From contig JAUVWC010000068.1 of assembly GCA_030604325.1 (NCBI GenBank), positions 1 to 6,915 of the forward strand: DNA of 6,915 nt. The letters run 5' to 3'. The notes under the pieces are model-generated. The model worked only from the letters and a program-made list of their open reading frames with translations, had not been told where the DNA came from and searched no databases. A program made the translations under genes and the position numbers. This document shows positions 1 through 6,568 of this stretch, piece by piece (position 1 is the first letter of the stretch; each line of letters opens with the position of its first letter). The stretch comes from Candidatus Zixiibacteriota bacterium. GTDB lineage: Bacteria; Blakebacterota; Blakebacteria; Blakebacterales; Blakebacteraceae.

Positions 1-441
1 CCGGCCCAGCGGTGTCTCGTAGGCTTCTACTCTCAGGACAGACGCGCCGCGCAGCCGGGCCCGATGGCTCACCCCCAGCAGGATCACCCGCTTGATAGGA
101 TGGCCTTTGAGGGTGGCGTATGCCTTGCCGGCCACGGGACCGGAGTAGGTATAGCCGGCATGGGGAACAATGAGGGCGATGGGTGGTTCGGGGATGGCCG
201 GTGTGTCGACCGCGAGGAAGCCGTCGACCGTCCTCCTCAGTTCTCCCGGCGAGGCCGGAAACCACATCCCTGCTCCCCGGTAAGACCTGACCTTCCCCTG
301 GTCCTGGGTGCTGTTGTCTTTCTGTCGCATCAAGGCCATGGAATATGTCCCTGGTGTAGGGGTGCAAATGAAAGCACTGCAGGTGATAACAGCAGCGATG
401 AATCCAGGCCAATATTCAACCGCGTGCTTACGAGGATGCAT
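1..441 (-). CDS. Memo-family protein (AmmeMemoRadiSam system protein B type), exported form, 3' end cut by window edge
   Basis: The minus strand is open from the ATG at 441-439 to the left edge, giving 147 codons. After residue 50 it reads like the start of the Memo family: VRSYRGAGMWFPASPGELRR at 51-70, then IVPHAGYTYSG at 91-101, LLGVSH at 121-126 and YETPLG at 141-146. H94 and H126 match two of the metal-site histidines known from human MEMO1; the remaining ligands lie beyond the edge. The family resembles class III extradiol dioxygenases, and its bacterial role is unsettled. Residues 1-34 are extra compared with usual members: a basic start (MHPRK) and a hydrophobic stretch (FIAAVITCSAFIC, 14-26) suggest a signal peptide or membrane anchor. 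No canonical lipobox is clear. I chose this start because AGGAGG (448-453) sits 6 bases upstream. An internal ATG at 339 has a poorer site and would remove the signal. It is divergent from the agmatinase gene. The family call is strong and export is inferred. Confidence 0.85.
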   Translation of the reverse strand, partial: MHPRKHAVEYWPGFIAAVITCSAFICTPTPGTYSMALMRQKDNSTQDQGKVRSYRGAGMWFPASPGELRRTVDGFLAVDTPAIPEPPIALIVPHAGYTYSGPVAGKAYATLKGHPIKRVILLGVSHRARLRGASVLRVEAYETPLGR

Positions 442-447
442 CCCGGT

Positions 448-453
448 CCTCCT
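448..453 (-). promoter_or_regulatory. Ribosome binding site of the Memo-family gene
   Basis: AGGAGG on the minus strand, 6 bases before the ATG at 441. It decides the start in favour of the longer protein with the hydrophobic N-terminus over the internal ATG codons at 339 and 330. Confidence 0.7.
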
Positions 454-467
454 GGCTGATTAGAGGG

Positions 468-483
468 TTGGAGCACGCTCCAA
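468..483. promoter_or_regulatory. 16-bp perfect dyad in the divergent intergenic region, possible operator
   Basis: TTGGAGC, two bases (AC), then GCTCCAA: a perfect inverted repeat with 7-bp arms. It lies 26 bases upstream of the Memo-family start codon, inside that gene's predicted leader, and about 105 bases upstream of the agmatinase start. The arm length and short centre fit a dimeric regulator's operator. As RNA the 2-base centre would force some loop opening. No regulator gene is visible, so the role is inferred. Confidence 0.35.
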
Positions 484-529
484 GTATTAGATTACAAGAT
501 AAGCGGCAATTTTTCAGGTGTGTTATAGT

Positions 530-559
530 TTGCCATTCTTATGGGCACCGCTTTTTAAT
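530..559 (+). promoter_or_regulatory. Candidate sigma70 promoter for the agmatinase gene
   Basis: TTGCCA (530-535) and TTTAAT (554-559) each match the -35 and -10 consensus at five of six positions, with an 18-base spacer. Transcription would begin near 566, giving a leader of about 20 bases that just includes the ribosome binding site. The call is by eye only. Confidence 0.4.
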
Positions 560-583
560 AAGTACTTCTCAATGGAGGGTCAA
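555..583 (-). promoter_or_regulatory. Candidate sigma70 promoter for the Memo-family gene
   Basis: On the minus strand, TTGACC (583-578) and TATTAA (560-555) are 17 bases apart. They match consensus at five and four of six positions. Transcription would begin near 548 and leave a leader of roughly 105 bases containing the dyad at 468-483. The -10 box overlaps that of the opposing plus-strand promoter. Weak evidence, by eye. Confidence 0.28.
574..579 (+). promoter_or_regulatory. Ribosome binding site of the agmatinase gene
   Basis: GGAGGG, 8 bases before the ATG at 588. It fixes that start over the upstream in-frame ATG at 468, which lacks a comparable site. A second ATG at 583 is out of frame. 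Confidence 0.7.
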
Positions 584-587
584 TGGC

Positions 588-1559
588 ATGGAAGAAGAAT
601 GCGGCCGCGGTGAGTCCTCGCCGCGCTACGCTGGAATTGCAACCTTCATGCGTGCGCCGCTGGTTCGCGACCCGGCCAAGTTGGATATCGCACTCATTGG
701 TGTACCGTTCGACGGCGGGGTAGAAAACCGGCCCGGCCAGCGTCACGGGCCGCGCGAGATCCGCAATATGTCGAGCTTGATTCGCGCCGTCCATCATGTC
801 ACCGGAGTAAATCCGTATGCGCTCTGCCGCGTTGGTGACATGGGCGACGTTGCTATCACCAACGCTTTTGATCTCGAGGCAAGTCATTCCGATATAACGG
901 GGTTTATCGGCAGGGCACACTCCGCCGGCGCGGTGCCACTGTGCGCGGGGGGCGACCATTCGATCAGTCTGCCTATTTTTCGCGCGATTGCCGCGGACAG
1001 GCCTGTTGGCATGGTGCATATCGACGCTCACACCGACACCTGTAACGAGGAATTGGGCTCCAGATTCACTCATGGCACACCGTTCCGACGGGCTGTAGAA
1101 GAGGGGCTCCTTAATCCTGAACGGACGGTGCAGATCGGCATCCGTGGTGCCCAGGACTCGGAGGAAGGGTTGGCCTTCTCACTTGAATCCGGCATGCGTG
1201 TCATCTTCATCGAGGAGTTTACCAGGCTGGGCGCGGAGGCAGTAATAGCTGAGGCTCGGCGTGTGGTGGGGGATGGCCCCACCTATATCTCCTTCGATGT
1301 AGACAGCCTCGACCCGGCATTCGCTCCTGGTACGGGGACACCAGAGGTTGGCGGGATGACCACTATCGAGGCGCAGGCGTTGTTGCGGGGCCTAGGTGGT
1401 CTTGACCTGATCGGTGGCGATGTAGTCGAGGTATCACCGCCATTCGACCCCTCGGGGAACACCGCGCTCGTCGGTGCCACGATGATGTACGAGATTCTGT
1501 GCATCCTGGCCGAAAGCGTCGTCCGGCGAAAGAAGTCGAACGGGAAGGCCACCAAATAG
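588..1559 (+). CDS. speB: Agmatinase / ureohydrolase (arginase-agmatinase family)
   Basis: Protein of 323 residues, normal length for agmatinases. The family hydrolyses guanidino compounds to urea plus an amine using a binuclear Mn centre in the cytoplasm; agmatine would give putrescine. All six family metal ligands are present: H124 in CAGGDHS (119-125), D146, H148 and D150 in HIDAHTD (144-150), and D237 and D239 in SFDVDSLDP (235-243). The signatures THGT (161-164), PGTGTPEVGG (247-256) and DVVEVSPPFD (278-287) are also intact, so the enzyme should be active. The substrate is less certain: guanidinobutyrase, guanidinopropionase and guanidine hydrolase share this fold, and speB is assigned by general resemblance only. 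The upstream in-frame ATG at 468 would add 40 residues unlike the family and is rejected. It ends with TAG. It is divergent from the Memo-family gene, convergent with the Had-like gene, and appears monocistronic. Confidence 0.9.
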   Translation: MEEECGRGESSPRYAGIATFMRAPLVRDPAKLDIALIGVPFDGGVENRPGQRHGPREIRNMSSLIRAVHHVTGVNPYALCRVGDMGDVAITNAFDLEASHSDITGFIGRAHSAGAVPLCAGGDHSISLPIFRAIAADRPVGMVHIDAHTDTCNEELGSRFTHGTPFRRAVEEGLLNPERTVQIGIRGAQDSEEGLAFSLESGMRVIFIEEFTRLGAEAVIAEARRVVGDGPTYISFDVDSLDPAFAPGTGTPEVGGMTTIEAQALLRGLGGLDLIGGDVVEVSPPFDPSGNTALVGATMMYEILCILAESVVRRKKSNGKATK

Positions 1560-1654
1560 GCACATGAAGTCATCGGGCGCGGTCGATTCGATAGGGAAGG
1601 TCGTTGGTTTGTCAGCGTACCAACACTGAGAGACGGACTTAGACCATATGGGGA

Positions 1655-2731
1655 TCAGAGACCGGGAACCAGGACCGCCCGCTTCAGGAGTTTCCCCTCG
1701 TGGGCTAAGTCGAATACCTCGTTTATCTCATCGAGAGGGTATTTCTCGATGAAGGGTTTCACAGCAATCCGGCCGGTGGCAATCCATTCGAGGACTTCCG
1801 GGTAGAGGGTGGGGTCGGAGCCCCAGTTGCCTCTTGCGGTGGCGTCGAAGGCCATCAGGTTGCTGAGTCGGAGCTCGAGCCTGTCCATAGTGAACCCTAT
1901 AACAGCCAGATTCGCGCCGAAGCCGATGAGGGAGAAGGCCAGTTCCTGGCCCGCTTTCACTCCCGAGGTCTCGAAGATCTTCCACAGGTGTTTCGGCGCA
2001 CCTATTTCGGCAGCAGCTTCCTTCACCCTGGCACGAACCTCTTTTACTTCGAGGCCCGAGACGTCGATCGTCACATCGGCCCCGTGAGCCTCGGCCTGTT
2101 CCAGTTTCTGTGCGTAGATATCGAGAGCTATTACTCTGGCCCCGACAGCGGCGGCTATCTGGACACCGTGGATGCCGATCCCTCCGGTGCCGACGAAGAT
2201 GGCCAGGTCACCTTGCTGGAGCCCGGAGAGCCTGACTGCCTGGAAGGGGGTGGTGATAGCGTCGGATACAATTGAGAGTTCCCACAGCTCATGGTCGGCC
2301 AGCACGTCGTCACCGACCGGACAAAGATATTGGGCCGGTACCACGACATGAGAGGCGAATCCTCCATGGCGGTCGTTGCCGGGCATGATCTGGGCCCGGC
2401 ATATCCTGAGATTGCCGGAACGGCACAGCTCGCACTGCCCGCATGGCAGAACCGCCGGCACCAGCACCGGCTTGCCGACCAGCGACTCCTCAACGCCTTC
2501 ACCCACATTGGCCACCCTGCCGCTGATCTCATGTCCCAGCACGAGGGGCAGGTCGGCCCGGGTTTTGACACCGAGGTGCAGGAAGGAGATATCCGTGTGG
2601 CAGACGCCGCATCCGGCCACTTCGATAAGCGCCTCGCCGGTGGGAATCGATTCGATCGGTATCGAGCCCTCTTCGAACGGTCCACCCGGCCCGGTCATCA
2701 TCCATCCGCTGATCGTCATCGCCTCTGTCAT
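1655..2731 (-). CDS. had: Zinc-dependent dehydrogenase, 6-hydroxycyclohex-1-ene-1-carbonyl-CoA dehydrogenase (Had)-like
   Basis: Complete 358-residue medium-chain alcohol dehydrogenase. Catalytic zinc residues C44 (CGVCHTD, 41-47) and H67-E68 (LGHE) are present, with four structural-zinc cysteines at 97, 100, 103 and 111. The Rossmann motif GTGGIG (181-186) followed by D204 suggests NAD+ preference. The segments PAVLPCGQCELC (92-103), MPGNDRHGGFASH (116-128) and ARGNWG...YPEVLEWIATG (299-320) resemble Had of Thauera and relatives more than ordinary alcohol dehydrogenases. Had oxidises the hydroxyl of 6-hydroxycyclohex-1-ene-1-carbonyl-CoA to the 6-oxo compound in the benzoyl-CoA pathway, just before hydrolytic ring opening. 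A reductase-type subunit in the same gene cluster supports this. The start has GAGGA 7 bases upstream (2739-2743). It is the last gene of the cluster, 89 bases after the ligase. The family is certain; the exact substrate is inferred. Confidence 0.82.
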   Translation of the reverse strand: MTEAMTISGWMMTGPGGPFEEGSIPIESIPTGEALIEVAGCGVCHTDISFLHLGVKTRADLPLVLGHEISGRVANVGEGVEESLVGKPVLVPAVLPCGQCELCRSGNLRICRAQIMPGNDRHGGFASHVVVPAQYLCPVGDDVLADHELWELSIVSDAITTPFQAVRLSGLQQGDLAIFVGTGGIGIHGVQIAAAVGARVIALDIYAQKLEQAEAHGADVTIDVSGLEVKEVRARVKEAAAEIGAPKHLWKIFETSGVKAGQELAFSLIGFGANLAVIGFTMDRLELRLSNLMAFDATARGNWGSDPTLYPEVLEWIATGRIAVKPFIEKYPLDEINEVFDLAHEGKLLKRAVLVPGL

Positions 2732-2820
2732 GTTGAAATCCTCATTTCCATGTCTGCCAGCATCGGCTACCCGGAGTCAGCTGAATAGTAGTTATTGCTG
2801 CCTGATGGATTGGCTCGCGA

Positions 2821-4389
2821 CTACTCCTGTTTTCCTGCGCCGTAGCGTTCCCGGAGCACCCGGTGGAGTATCTTGCCGGTCCCGGTGCGGGGCATCTCGT
2901 CCCGGGTAATGAACCTTACAGCCTTCGGCTTCTTGAACGATGCAAGGTGCTCGGCGCAGTGGGCGATTATCTCTTCCTCCTCTAGACTCTGGCCTTCCTT
3001 GGGGATCACCACCGCCGTAACCGCATCACCCCATATCTCGTGGGGGAGGCCGATAACCGCCGCATCGAGGACCCCGGGATGGGAGCATATCACCGACTCC
3101 ACCTCTGAGGGATAAACATGCTCCCCGCCGGTGATGATCAAGTTGTCTTTGCGGTCCACGATGTAGTAGTACCCCTCAGCATCTTTTTTGCCCATGTCCC
3201 CGGCGGAGAAGTACTCCCCCCTGAATGAGGACTCGGTTTTCTCCGGCATCTTGTAGTACTCGGTGAACATCATCGGACTGCGCGAGTATATCTCGCCCAC
3301 CTCACCTACCGGGACCTCGCTGCCCTCCTCGTCCAGCAGCTTGATGGTGCCGGTGCCGGCAGACTCCTTGCCGATCGAGCCCAGATGGCTCAGCTGGTCC
3401 CAGGGCATGAGGGTCGTTACTATCCCGGCCTCGGTTGAACCATACGCCTCGTAAAGCTCCACCCCCGGAAAGAACTCCACGATGGCCTTGTTGGTCTCCG
3501 CGAACAAGGGAGCGGACGAGCAGAGGAGCTTTCGGATGGCGGAAACATCGAACTTCTTTGCCTCCTCCCGGGGGGCATTGAGGATGATGTTGTAGTGGGT
3601 GGGGATGAGGGAGATGAAGGTTATCTTCTCCCGTTCTATCACCTCGAGTATCTCCAGGGGCTGAAACGACCTGGCGGGGTGGATGTAGGCACCGCTGCCG
3701 ATGTAGGTGAGGGTGAAGGTGAAGAAAGTGGAGTTGACGTGGCAGAGAGGCATCACATTCAGGCATATGTCCTGGCTGGTGAAGGTGAAGTCGGCGGCGT
3801 TGATTAGATAGAAGGCGACGTACGATTCGTGGGAGCGGACGATGCCTTTGGGGACACCCGTGGTCCCCGAGGTGTAGGGCTGGAGCCAGGCATCCGACGG
3901 GAGGACTTCAATGTCCGGTTCCTCGTCGGGATGATCGTTCAGGAATCCCTCATAGCCGGTCCATCCCGGGCTCTCCTCCGGGTTCTCTCGGCCCACCACG
4001 AAATAATGGTCGATATTGGGCAGCTCGCCTTTCACCTAGTCGACCATCGGCGCCCACTCGTCGTGTACGAACAGGGCTTTGGCATCTGAGTTGTTGGATA
4101 TGTAACATGCGGTCTTCGAGTCCAGTCGGAAGTTGATGGGGGCCACGACGATACCGGTCTTGGCGGCGGCGAAATACACTTCGCATATCTCGATCGAGTT
4201 CTCCAGGAAGACCGCAACCCTGTCGCCCTTCTTGAGTCCCAGCTCCAGGAATCCCTGGGCCAATCGATTGACACGGGAATTGATCTCCTCGAAGGTGAAG
4301 CTTCGGTTTGCTTCCTTGAGACACATCTTCCCCTGGTACTTGCCGGCGTTGACCCGCAGTATCTCTCCAAGGTTCAACCAGTCTGCCAA
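2821..4389 (-). pseudogene. AMP-dependent acyl-CoA ligase interrupted by one in-frame TAG at codon 118
   Basis: The frame runs 522 codons before its terminal TAG, normal length for acyl-CoA ligases, but codon 118 (4038-4036) is TAG. Both sides are intact and in one frame. The first 117 codons carry the usual N-terminal region (LGLKKGDRVAVFLEN, 50-64). The rest holds the P-loop YTSGTTGVPKG (172-182), YEAYGSTEA (313-321), SAGD (395-398), DRKDNLIITGGEHVYPSEVE (412-431) and the catalytic-lysine motif PRTGTGKI (500-507, K506). The enzyme would form acyl-AMP and then acyl-CoA, using ATP. Substrate cannot be read from sequence; an aromatic, alicyclic or fatty acid is plausible given the neighbours. 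Start is TTG with AAGGAGG 8 bases upstream. Translation might restart at GTG 4035 next to the stop, but I see no ribosome site there and that product would lack the N-terminal quarter. It could be a recent pseudogene, a sequencing error or a read-through gene. Confidence 0.85.
4036..4038 (-). other. In-frame amber codon inside the acyl-CoA ligase
   Basis: Forward CTA reads TAG on the minus strand, between ...APMVD and VKGELPNIDH.... Coding similarity to the family continues on both sides with no frame change. CAG, AAG, GAG or TGG could each become TAG by one substitution. TAG also ends this gene and the agmatinase gene, so it acts as a normal stop in this genome. Confidence 0.9.
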
Positions 4390-4404
4390 CTTTTATTCCT
4401 CCTT
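4387..4404 (-). promoter_or_regulatory. Strong ribosome binding site with TTG start of the ligase
   Basis: AAGGAGG (4404-4398 read on the minus strand) lies 8 bases before TTG at 4389-4387. The following residues, MADWLNLGEI, fit the family's N-terminus. The strong site supports the uncommon TTG start. Confidence 0.7.
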
Positions 4405-4419
4405 CGTAATCAGATTCCA

Positions 4420-4439
4420 GTACGTCCCTGTACGTCCCA
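4420..4439. repeat. Two tandem 10-bp repeats in the synthetase-ligase spacer
   Basis: GTACGTCCCT is followed directly by GTACGTCCCA, nine of ten bases identical. They lie between the 22-bp repeat pair and the ligase ribosome binding site. Function unknown. Confidence 0.6.
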
Positions 4440-4443
4440 ACAT

Positions 4444-4492
4444 GTATCTGATCAGATTCCCATGCGTGCGTGATCAGATACCTATGCGTGCA
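4444..4492. repeat. Tandem 22-bp repeat pair with an 11-bp inverted repeat overlapping the synthetase stop codon
   Basis: Units 4449-4470 and 4471-4492 share 19 of 22 bases. Both begin TGATCAGAT and carry ATGCGTGC near the end. The core ATCAGATTCC also occurs at 4409-4418. GTATCTGATCA (4444-4454) pairs perfectly with TGATCAGATAC (4471-4481) across a 16-base loop, and ATCTGATCAGAT (4446-4457) is itself a palindrome. The second unit encodes the last residues (RIGI) and the TGA stop of the acyl-CoA synthetase. There is no T-run, so this does not look like a classical terminator. An RNA hairpin here could affect mRNA stability or the ratio of synthetase to ligase; that is inference. Confidence 0.7.
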
Positions 4493-6567
4493 TCAACAAC
4501 GCAAACACGATCCTCATAGGCGATTATCGGGTTGAGGTCGAGCTCCTGGATGACGGGCAGGTCGATGACCATCTGCGAAAGCCGCTGAAGTATCTCGATT
4601 AGCGCTTCTCTGTTCACCCCCTTGTCCCCCCGGAACCCCTCCAGTATGGGATAGGACTTCAACGACATCATCAGGTCCCTGGCCTCATACTCCGTTACGG
4701 GTGTGACGGCAAACGATACGTCCTTCAGGACCTCAACATGGATGCCTCCCATCCCGAACATGATCAGGTGTCCCAGGCCCTCCTCGGCCCTGGTACCCAT
4801 AATCACTTCTTTGCCGCCGGGGAGGTAGTCCTGGACGAGAAACCTCAGATCGTCGGCTTCGAATTCATCTGTTTCGAACCTGCTGAGCATCTCTTCAACC
4901 GTTGTCTTGACAGCATCGGCGTCTTTCAGGTCAACGGCCACACCACCCACGTCGGTCTTGTGAACGATCGAGGGTGAGTCGGCTTTGACCGCCACGGGGA
5001 AGCCGATCTCCTCGGCAGCCGCGGCCGCATCGGAGGCGGTCCTCACCACCCTCCACCCGGCAACGGGGATACGGTATGCCTCCAGCAGCCTGTTCGCCCC
5101 GGTTGTGGTCAGCATCTCGCGCGCCGCCTCCCGGGCGTTGTCGAGGATTTTCCGCGCCTGCTCGTGGTCCACATCGTCGAAGGCCCTGGGCTCGCCCATC
5201 TCCCGCGAGCGCAGCTCGCTGTAGCGGGTCATGGCCACCAGTGCTTTGGCCGCCGTCTCCGCGAAGCTGTAGCAGGGGATGCCCCCTTCTTCAAGAATCC
5301 CCAGGGTGTCCGCCCACTGTTTCTTGTCCGTCATCAGGTTGCATACGATGGGCTTCTTACCCGCTTTATTAACTTCGACCAGTTCCCGGGCGATGCTCTC
5401 GTTGTCCACGAAAAAGGGTGTGACGAAGCTGATGTAGACGCTGTCTATCTCCCTTTCATCCATAAGCACGTCCACCGCCGCCCGGAAGTGTTCGGCACCG
5501 GCGGTGGCCAGAACGTCGATGGGGTTCGAGATCGAGGCGGCGGCATACAGTTTCTCCTTGAGCACATCCCTGGCCCCGTCGGAGAGCGGCGGGATGGTGA
5601 GCCCGGCATCCACCAGCTCGTCGGTGGCAATAATGGCCGGGCCGCCGGTGTTGGTGATGAGGCCGACCCTGTTTCCCCCGGGAACCGGCTGGGTCGAGAA
5701 CGCCACCGCGGCCTGGCAGAGCTCCTCCTGGTCCCGGAAGGTCACGATCCCCGTCTTGTTGAATATCAGCTCGATAGCAATCTCCTGCTGGGCAAGGCCC
5801 CCGGTATGGGAGGAGACCGCCTTTGCTCCCTCCACCGTCCGGCCGGCCTTCATGCCCAGGATCGGCTTTTGGGACGCAACCTCCCGGGCCACTTCCATAA
5901 ATTCCCTGGGATCTGCCAGGCTCTCGATATAGACCAGTATCACCCGAGTCTTCTCGTCCGCGCCCCAGTAGCGGATCACCTCGGGGATGGACACGTCGCA
6001 GGCGTTGCCGTTGGAGGCGTACATCCTCACGCCCACTCCCAGCTCGGAGAAGCGTTGGTTCAGGACCTCCGCCACGCCGCCACTCTGGGCCACGATGGAG
6101 ATGTAGCCCTCGGTGGGCCGGGTGAAGGTGAAGTTGCAGTAAGCCCTCACCTCGGGATCGGTGTTGATTATCCCCTGGCAGTTGGGCCCGAACACCCGTA
6201 TGCCGTGCTCTTTTGACTTGGCGATCACCTGATTTTCCAGCTCCTTGCCGTCGGCTCCGACCTCCTTGAAGCCGGCAGAATTTATGATCGCCACCTTAAC
6301 GCCCTTTGTCCCGCAGTCGTCCATGGCCATGGGCACGTACTTGCTGGGGATGACGATGTGCACAAGCTCCACTTCCTCCGGGACATCCAGTATAGAGGCG
6401 TAGGGCTTCAGACCACGGACCTCCTCCCCTTTGGGGTTGATGGCATAGATGGGGCCTTTGTAGCCGAAATCCTGCAGGTTCTTGATTATCCGGTTGCCGA
6501 TGGACAGCTCCTTGGTGGATGCCCCGATCACGGCCACCGACCTGGGGAAAAACAGAGCGTCCAGCAT
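4474..6567 (-). CDS. Acyl-CoA synthetase (NDP/ADP-forming), fused alpha-beta, acetate-CoA ligase family
   Basis: Complete 697-residue protein, the usual length of single-chain ADP-forming acetyl-CoA synthetases. In order it has a CoA-binding Rossmann domain (about 1-130, VAVIGAS at 11-17, GPNCQG at 127-132), a succinyl-CoA-ligase-like domain (about 150-290) with phosphohistidine H254 in SSHTGG, a further ligase domain (about 300-450, NTGGPA at 306-311, ISNPIDVL at 346-353), and an ATP-grasp domain (about 485-697, AVKADSP at 526-532, VHKTDVGGV at 535-543, ELDLNP at 675-680). It interconverts acyl-CoA + ADP + Pi and acid + CoA + ATP in the cytoplasm. In anaerobes it commonly yields ATP from acetyl-CoA or aryl/acyl-CoA. 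No acetyltransferase domain is fused, so it is not a Pat-type enzyme. The ATG lies one base after the upstream gene's stop, indicating translational coupling. The natural acyl substrate is not known. Confidence 0.93.
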   Translation of the reverse strand: MLDALFFPRSVAVIGASTKELSIGNRIIKNLQDFGYKGPIYAINPKGEEVRGLKPYASILDVPEEVELVHIVIPSKYVPMAMDDCGTKGVKVAIINSAGFKEVGADGKELENQVIAKSKEHGIRVFGPNCQGIINTDPEVRAYCNFTFTRPTEGYISIVAQSGGVAEVLNQRFSELGVGVRMYASNGNACDVSIPEVIRYWGADEKTRVILVYIESLADPREFMEVAREVASQKPILGMKAGRTVEGAKAVSSHTGGLAQQEIAIELIFNKTGIVTFRDQEELCQAAVAFSTQPVPGGNRVGLITNTGGPAIIATDELVDAGLTIPPLSDGARDVLKEKLYAAASISNPIDVLATAGAEHFRAAVDVLMDEREIDSVYISFVTPFFVDNESIARELVEVNKAGKKPIVCNLMTDKKQWADTLGILEEGGIPCYSFAETAAKALVAMTRYSELRSREMGEPRAFDDVDHEQARKILDNAREAAREMLTTTGANRLLEAYRIPVAGWRVVRTASDAAAAAEEIGFPVAVKADSPSIVHKTDVGGVAVDLKDADAVKTTVEEMLSRFETDEFEADDLRFLVQDYLPGGKEVIMGTRAEEGLGHLIMFGMGGIHVEVLKDVSFAVTPVTEYEARDLMMSLKSYPILEGFRGDKGVNREALIEILQRLSQMVIDLPVIQELDLNPIIAYEDRVCVVDARIGI

Positions 6568-6568
6568 G

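Noticed and set aside
64..459. A 131-codon plus-strand open frame at the left end
   Set aside because: It is antisense to the Memo-family gene, whose motifs and ribosome site are clear. Its own product resembles nothing I recognise.
468..587. Upstream in-frame extension of the agmatinase from the ATG at 468
   Set aside because: The added 40 residues do not resemble the family, no ribosome site precedes 468, and the stretch contains the dyad and candidate promoters. GGAGGG before 588 fits better.
555..1073. Minus-strand frame of 172 codons opposite the agmatinase
   Set aside because: It overlaps the agmatinase with all its metal ligands; the antisense product has no family features.
1603..1624. 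GTTGGT ... ACCAAC inverted repeat in the convergent gap, possible terminator
   Set aside because: The stem is only 6 bp with a 10-base loop and no T-run on either strand. No convincing terminator is visible in 1560-1654.
1560..1804. The agmatinase frame stays open for a long way past its TAG, suggesting a read-through extension
   Set aside because: The family ends at about the TAG position, and the extension would be antisense to the Had-like gene's 3' end. This also argues that TAG is a normal stop here.
2732..2820. Possible small gene or regulatory element between ligase and Had-like gene
   Set aside because: It is only 89 bases, with a ribosome binding site for the downstream gene and no convincing hairpin, promoter or small frame.
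2291..2909. Overlapping plus-strand frames opposite the Had-like gene and the ligase end
   Set aside because: They are antisense to well-supported genes and mirror their codon composition; no motifs or ribosome sites support them.
5164..6216. A 350-codon plus-strand open frame opposite the acyl-CoA synthetase
   Set aside because: It lies fully antisense to a gene with strong family motifs, and its product is low-complexity with no recognisable domain. Long antisense frames are common in GC-rich coding DNA.
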